Part shown: positions 54,332 to 56,667 of the stretch, piece by piece | How the letters are laid out: each line of letters begins with the position of its first letter | Position numbering within the stretch: position 1 is the first letter of the stretch | Assembly: GCA_903917505.1 (NCBI GenBank) | Contig: CAIXAY010000382.1 | Coordinates: forward strand, 1-56,667 | Direction of reading: 5' to 3' | DNA from: an uncultured beta proteobacterium | GTDB taxonomy: Bacteria > Pseudomonadota > Gammaproteobacteria > Burkholderiales > Rhodocyclaceae | DNA: 56,667 bases | Translations under genes and position numbers: made by a program | The notes under the pieces: generated by a model | What the model was told of the DNA's origin: nothing | The model's input: the letters and a program-made list of their open reading frames with translations, nothing else | Databases searched by the model: none

Positions 54332-55099
54332 TTACAGGCCGCCCAAATCCTCGACGACGAGATCGGGCTGGCGGGCCAGCGCCGGCAGGTCCTCGCGCTT
54401 GGCCTCGCCGCTCAGGACCAGGATGAATTCGATGCCGGCGTTCTCGGCGAGCACCTTGTCGGTCGTCAGGCGGTCGCCGACCATCACCATTTCGCTTTTC
54501 GCAAAGCGCTTCAAGAGCGGCGACAGGACGATGGTGCTGGGCTTGCCGAAGACCATCTGCGGCAAGCGCCCGGTCGCCGCTTCGTACAGCTTCACGAAGC
54601 TGCCGGTATCGGGCAGCGGCCCCCTGGCCGAGGGGCAGACGAGGTCGGGGTGGGTGGACAAGAAGCGCAACTCTGGACGCTGCAGCAAGAGGCACGAGGT
54701 CGCGAGCTTTTCGTAGGTCAGCTCGGTGTCATAAGCGAGGATGACCGCCTGGCAGTCGGCGCCGGAGGTGAACACCAGGCCCGGCAGGCGTTCGCGCAGA
54801 AAGGCCTGGAAGCTGGCGTTGCCGACCGGGTAGATGCGCCGGATATCGTGTTCCTGCAGATAATCGACGAGCGGCAACAAGGGCGAAAGGATGCGCTCGA
54901 GACCGACCTTGATTCCTAGGCCGGCGAGCTTTTTCGTGTAGTCGCTGAGGCTCTTCGAGGTGTTGTTGGTCAGGAAGAAGATCTCCTTCTTCCCGAGGTT
55001 GCGCAGGATGAAATCTATCGTTCCCTGGATGGGGACGTCACCGAGGTAGACGGTCCCATCCAGGTCGAAGACGAAACAAGTTTTTGAGTCAATATCCAC
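54332..55099 (-). CDS. HAD-IIA family phosphatase (NagD/PGP-like)
   Basis: 255 residues. HAD motif I FDLDGTVYLGD (nucleophile and acid Asp), motif II LTNNTSKS, motif III lysine in FGKPSTIVL and motif IV MVGDRLTTDKVLAENAG. The C2 cap with AVILAYDTELTYEK is of the IIA type found in NagD and phosphoglycolate or 4-nitrophenyl phosphatases. The substrate is not set. The gap to the preceding TRAP large-subunit gene is 3 bases, so it is probably the last gene of that operon. Confidence 0.87.
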   Translation of the reverse strand: MDIDSKTCFVFDLDGTVYLGDVPIQGTIDFILRNLGKKEIFFLTNNTSKSLSDYTKKLAGLGIKVGLERILSPLLPLVDYLQEHDIRRIYPVGNASFQAFLRERLPGLVFTSGADCQAVILAYDTELTYEKLATSCLLLQRPELRFLSTHPDLVCPSARGPLPDTGSFVKLYEAATGRLPQMVFGKPSTIVLSPLLKRFAKSEMVMVGDRLTTDKVLAENAGIEFILVLSGEAKREDLPALARQPDLVVEDLGGL

Positions 55100-55102
55100 T
55101 GA

Positions 55103-56380
55103 TTACATCAGGTACTTGAGCGGCACGAGCGAAAGGCTCGGGAAGAGCAGCAGCAGGAAGAGCACGGCGATTTCCATGAGCAGGAAGGGCATCAGCTTTC
55201 TGACCAGATGGCCCATGGAAATTCCCGCCGAACCGCAGACGACGAAGAGCACGGTTCCGACCGGCGGCGTGATGACGCCGATGCCGACGTTGAGCACGAA
55301 CAGCAGCCCGAAGAAATACGGGTCGATCCCGGCCGCGGCGGTCAGCGGGTAGAACACCGGCGCGAAGAGCAGGATGTTCGGCGTCAGGTCCATCACGCAA
55401 CCCGCGGCGAACAGAAAGATCATGATCGCGACGAGCAGCAGGTTGGGCGTCGGCACCAGCGGCTGGAAGAAGGCCGTCATTTGCGCCGGAATCTGCGCCG
55501 CGGTGATGAACCAGCCGACGGCGGTCGCCGAGCCGACGATCAGCATCACGACCGCGGTACTGCGCGCAGCGGTGGCGCTGACGCGCAGTAGATTCCGAAA
55601 GGTCAGTTCGCGATAGTAGAGCACCGTCACCAGGATCGCATAGACCGCTGCGAAAGCGCCGCCCTCGGTCGGCGTGAACACGCCGAAGCGGATGCCGCCC
55701 AGGAGCAGCACCGGCAACATGAAAGCCGGCGTCGATTCCTTGAGGATGACCTTCGCTTGCGCGCGGGTGAAGACGATCGTTTCAGTGTAGCCGTCGATGC
55801 GCACCACGAAGAACCACATGACCAGCAGGAAGAAGCCGATGATCAGGCCCGGCACCAGGCCGATCATGAACAGCCGGGTGATCGACAGCTCCATCGTCGC
55901 GCCGAGCAGGATGAAGTTCGCCGACGGCGGGATGATAGGCCCTAGAATTGCGCCCGCAGAAATGATGCCGCCGGCGCGGCCCTTGTCGTAACCGGCGTCC
56001 TTCATCATCGGATAAAGGATGCCCATCAGCGCCGCGGCTTCGCCGACCGAACTGCCCATCAGCCCGGCGAAGATCACCGCGGCGATGATCGTCGCGTAGC
56101 CGAGGCCGCCCTTGACGCGGCCGATCATCAGCTGGGCAAGCATGATGACGCGCTTCGAGAGCCCGCCCTTGGCCATGATCTCGCCGGCGAAGACGAAGAA
56201 GGGAATGGCCATCAGCGGATAGTTGTTGACGCCGTCGACCATCGACTGCGGGATGATCATGAAGTCGCCGTCGCCCGAATAGAGCATCAGCACGATGGCC
56301 GAGAGCACCATCACCAGCGCGATCGGAATCTCGAGGAGGAGGAAAAAGAACAGGCTGCCGAGGAAAATGACGAGTTCCAT
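55103..56380 (-). CDS. TRAP transporter large permease (DctM family)
   Basis: 425 residues from the ATG at 56380 (MELVIFLGSLFFFLLLEIPI). About 12 membrane helices with the DctM patterns PLMAIPFFVFAGEIMAKGG, GSSVGEAAALMGILYPMM, GAILGPIIPPSANFILLG and the C-terminal ITPPVGTVLFV. It is the sodium-driven channel subunit of a tripartite importer for organic acids (dicarboxylates, sialic acids and others). It follows the small subunit after 8 bases. The binding protein is outside the window, so the substrate is open. Confidence 0.9.
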   Translation of the reverse strand: MELVIFLGSLFFFLLLEIPIALVMVLSAIVLMLYSGDGDFMIIPQSMVDGVNNYPLMAIPFFVFAGEIMAKGGLSKRVIMLAQLMIGRVKGGLGYATIIAAVIFAGLMGSSVGEAAALMGILYPMMKDAGYDKGRAGGIISAGAILGPIIPPSANFILLGATMELSITRLFMIGLVPGLIIGFFLLVMWFFVVRIDGYTETIVFTRAQAKVILKESTPAFMLPVLLLGGIRFGVFTPTEGGAFAAVYAILVTVLYYRELTFRNLLRVSATAARSTAVVMLIVGSATAVGWFITAAQIPAQMTAFFQPLVPTPNLLLVAIMIFLFAAGCVMDLTPNILLFAPVFYPLTAAAGIDPYFFGLLFVLNVGIGVITPPVGTVLFVVCGSAGISMGHLVRKLMPFLLMEIAVLFLLLLFPSLSLVPLKYLM

Positions 56381-56388
56381 GATCAGAA

Positions 56389-56667
56389 CTACTTCGGCTT
56401 GGCAAGGAACTGCGAGGCCGGCTTCTTGATCGTCTTGACCAGCTCGAAGCCGCGCATGATGATGACCGTGATCGCCATCAGCGGCAGCGTGCCATTGACG
56501 AAGGCCATGTTGAGCCCGGTCGCCACGGTGGCGGTGTCCATCGTTTGCAGCACCAGCGACACGCCGCCGACGGCGAGGACGAAGAGCGCCGCGAGCGCTA
56601 ACAGCTGGGCGGCGATATCGATGCACTTGCGCGTCACGCCGTGCAGCAGTCCGGTGACCATGTCGAC
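56389..56667 (-). CDS. TRAP transporter small permease (DctQ family), partial
   Basis: 92 C-terminal codons are visible; the frame runs through the window edge, so the start lies beyond 56667. Two or more hydrophobic helices (LLALAALFVLAVGGVSLVL and MAFVNGTLPLMAITVIIMRG) and a basic tail fit the second half of DctQ. It pairs with the DctM subunit just downstream. The family call leans on that context. Confidence 0.75.
   Translation of the reverse strand, partial: VDMVTGLLHGVTRKCIDIAAQLLALAALFVLAVGGVSLVLQTMDTATVATGLNMAFVNGTLPLMAITVIIMRGFELVKTIKKPASQFLAKPK

Overview
The window is a 56.7 kb piece of a high-GC bacterial chromosome, almost certainly betaproteobacterial and most like the Rhodocyclales (Azoarcus, Dechloromonas, Propionivibrio and Accumulibacter relatives). 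The placement rests on family content and order: fmt-htpX, rsmB-DUF4390-ntrY-ntrX-hemE-priA, DUF1840, thiS-thiG-trmB and TonB/TRAP genes. It is inference from protein families, since no rRNA is present. Coding density is high and many neighbouring genes overlap by 4 bases (ATGA), so most runs are operons. GTG and TTG starts are common.

Layout. 1-12068 is a housekeeping block: end of fmt, htpX, a minus-strand CDF metal exporter with an S1/P1 nuclease, rsmB, DUF4390, an NtrY/NtrX two-component pair, hemE and priA. The hemE-priA gap holds DnaA boxes and an AT-rich stretch. 12090-15553 (minus) holds a cNMP-binding/thioredoxin-reductase-like flavoprotein coupled to a UBP-type zinc finger, and an MFS transporter. 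15955-25369 is one nine-gene catabolic operon: FadR-type regulator, five-part Opp-type ABC importer, N-acetylneuraminate-lyase-type aldolase, mannose-isomerase-type AGE epimerase and PfkB sugar kinase. 25413-34650 carries DUF1840, a cell-wall amidase, an EF-hand protein, a Cpx-like two-component system, an enterobacterial-type phosphatidylserine synthase, a GGDEF-EAL protein and a BenE transporter. 34800-39989 is a molybdenum-cofactor operon (moaA, moaC, moaD, moaE, mobB, mobA, moeA, mog). hflX, purT and tRNA-Gly(CCC) follow. The tRNA is the target of a decayed integrative element, about 1.3 kb, with a truncated P4-type integrase and a degenerate attachment repeat. 44207-49332 has a small exported protein, an HDOD protein, tag, a large hybrid sensor kinase and a DUF1289 protein. 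49437-56667 has a YbhB protein, an aldo/keto reductase, thiS-thiG-trmB, a TonB protein, an ankyrin protein, a HAD-IIA phosphatase and a TRAP transporter (large subunit, plus a partial small subunit running off the window).

The most interesting system is the 15955-25369 operon. It looks like a sialic-acid (nan) operon, but its epimerase is of the mannose isomerase/YihS type and its kinase is of the fructokinase-like PfkB type. Together the three enzymes would be sufficient to turn KDN (deaminated sialic acid) into pyruvate plus fructose 6-phosphate by way of mannose and fructose. This is an inference from family membership and chemistry and needs testing. Secondary points of interest are the oriC-like hemE-priA gap, the UBP-finger/cNMP-flavoprotein pair, the NtrX with a degenerate ATPase domain, and the collapsed tRNA-Gly island.
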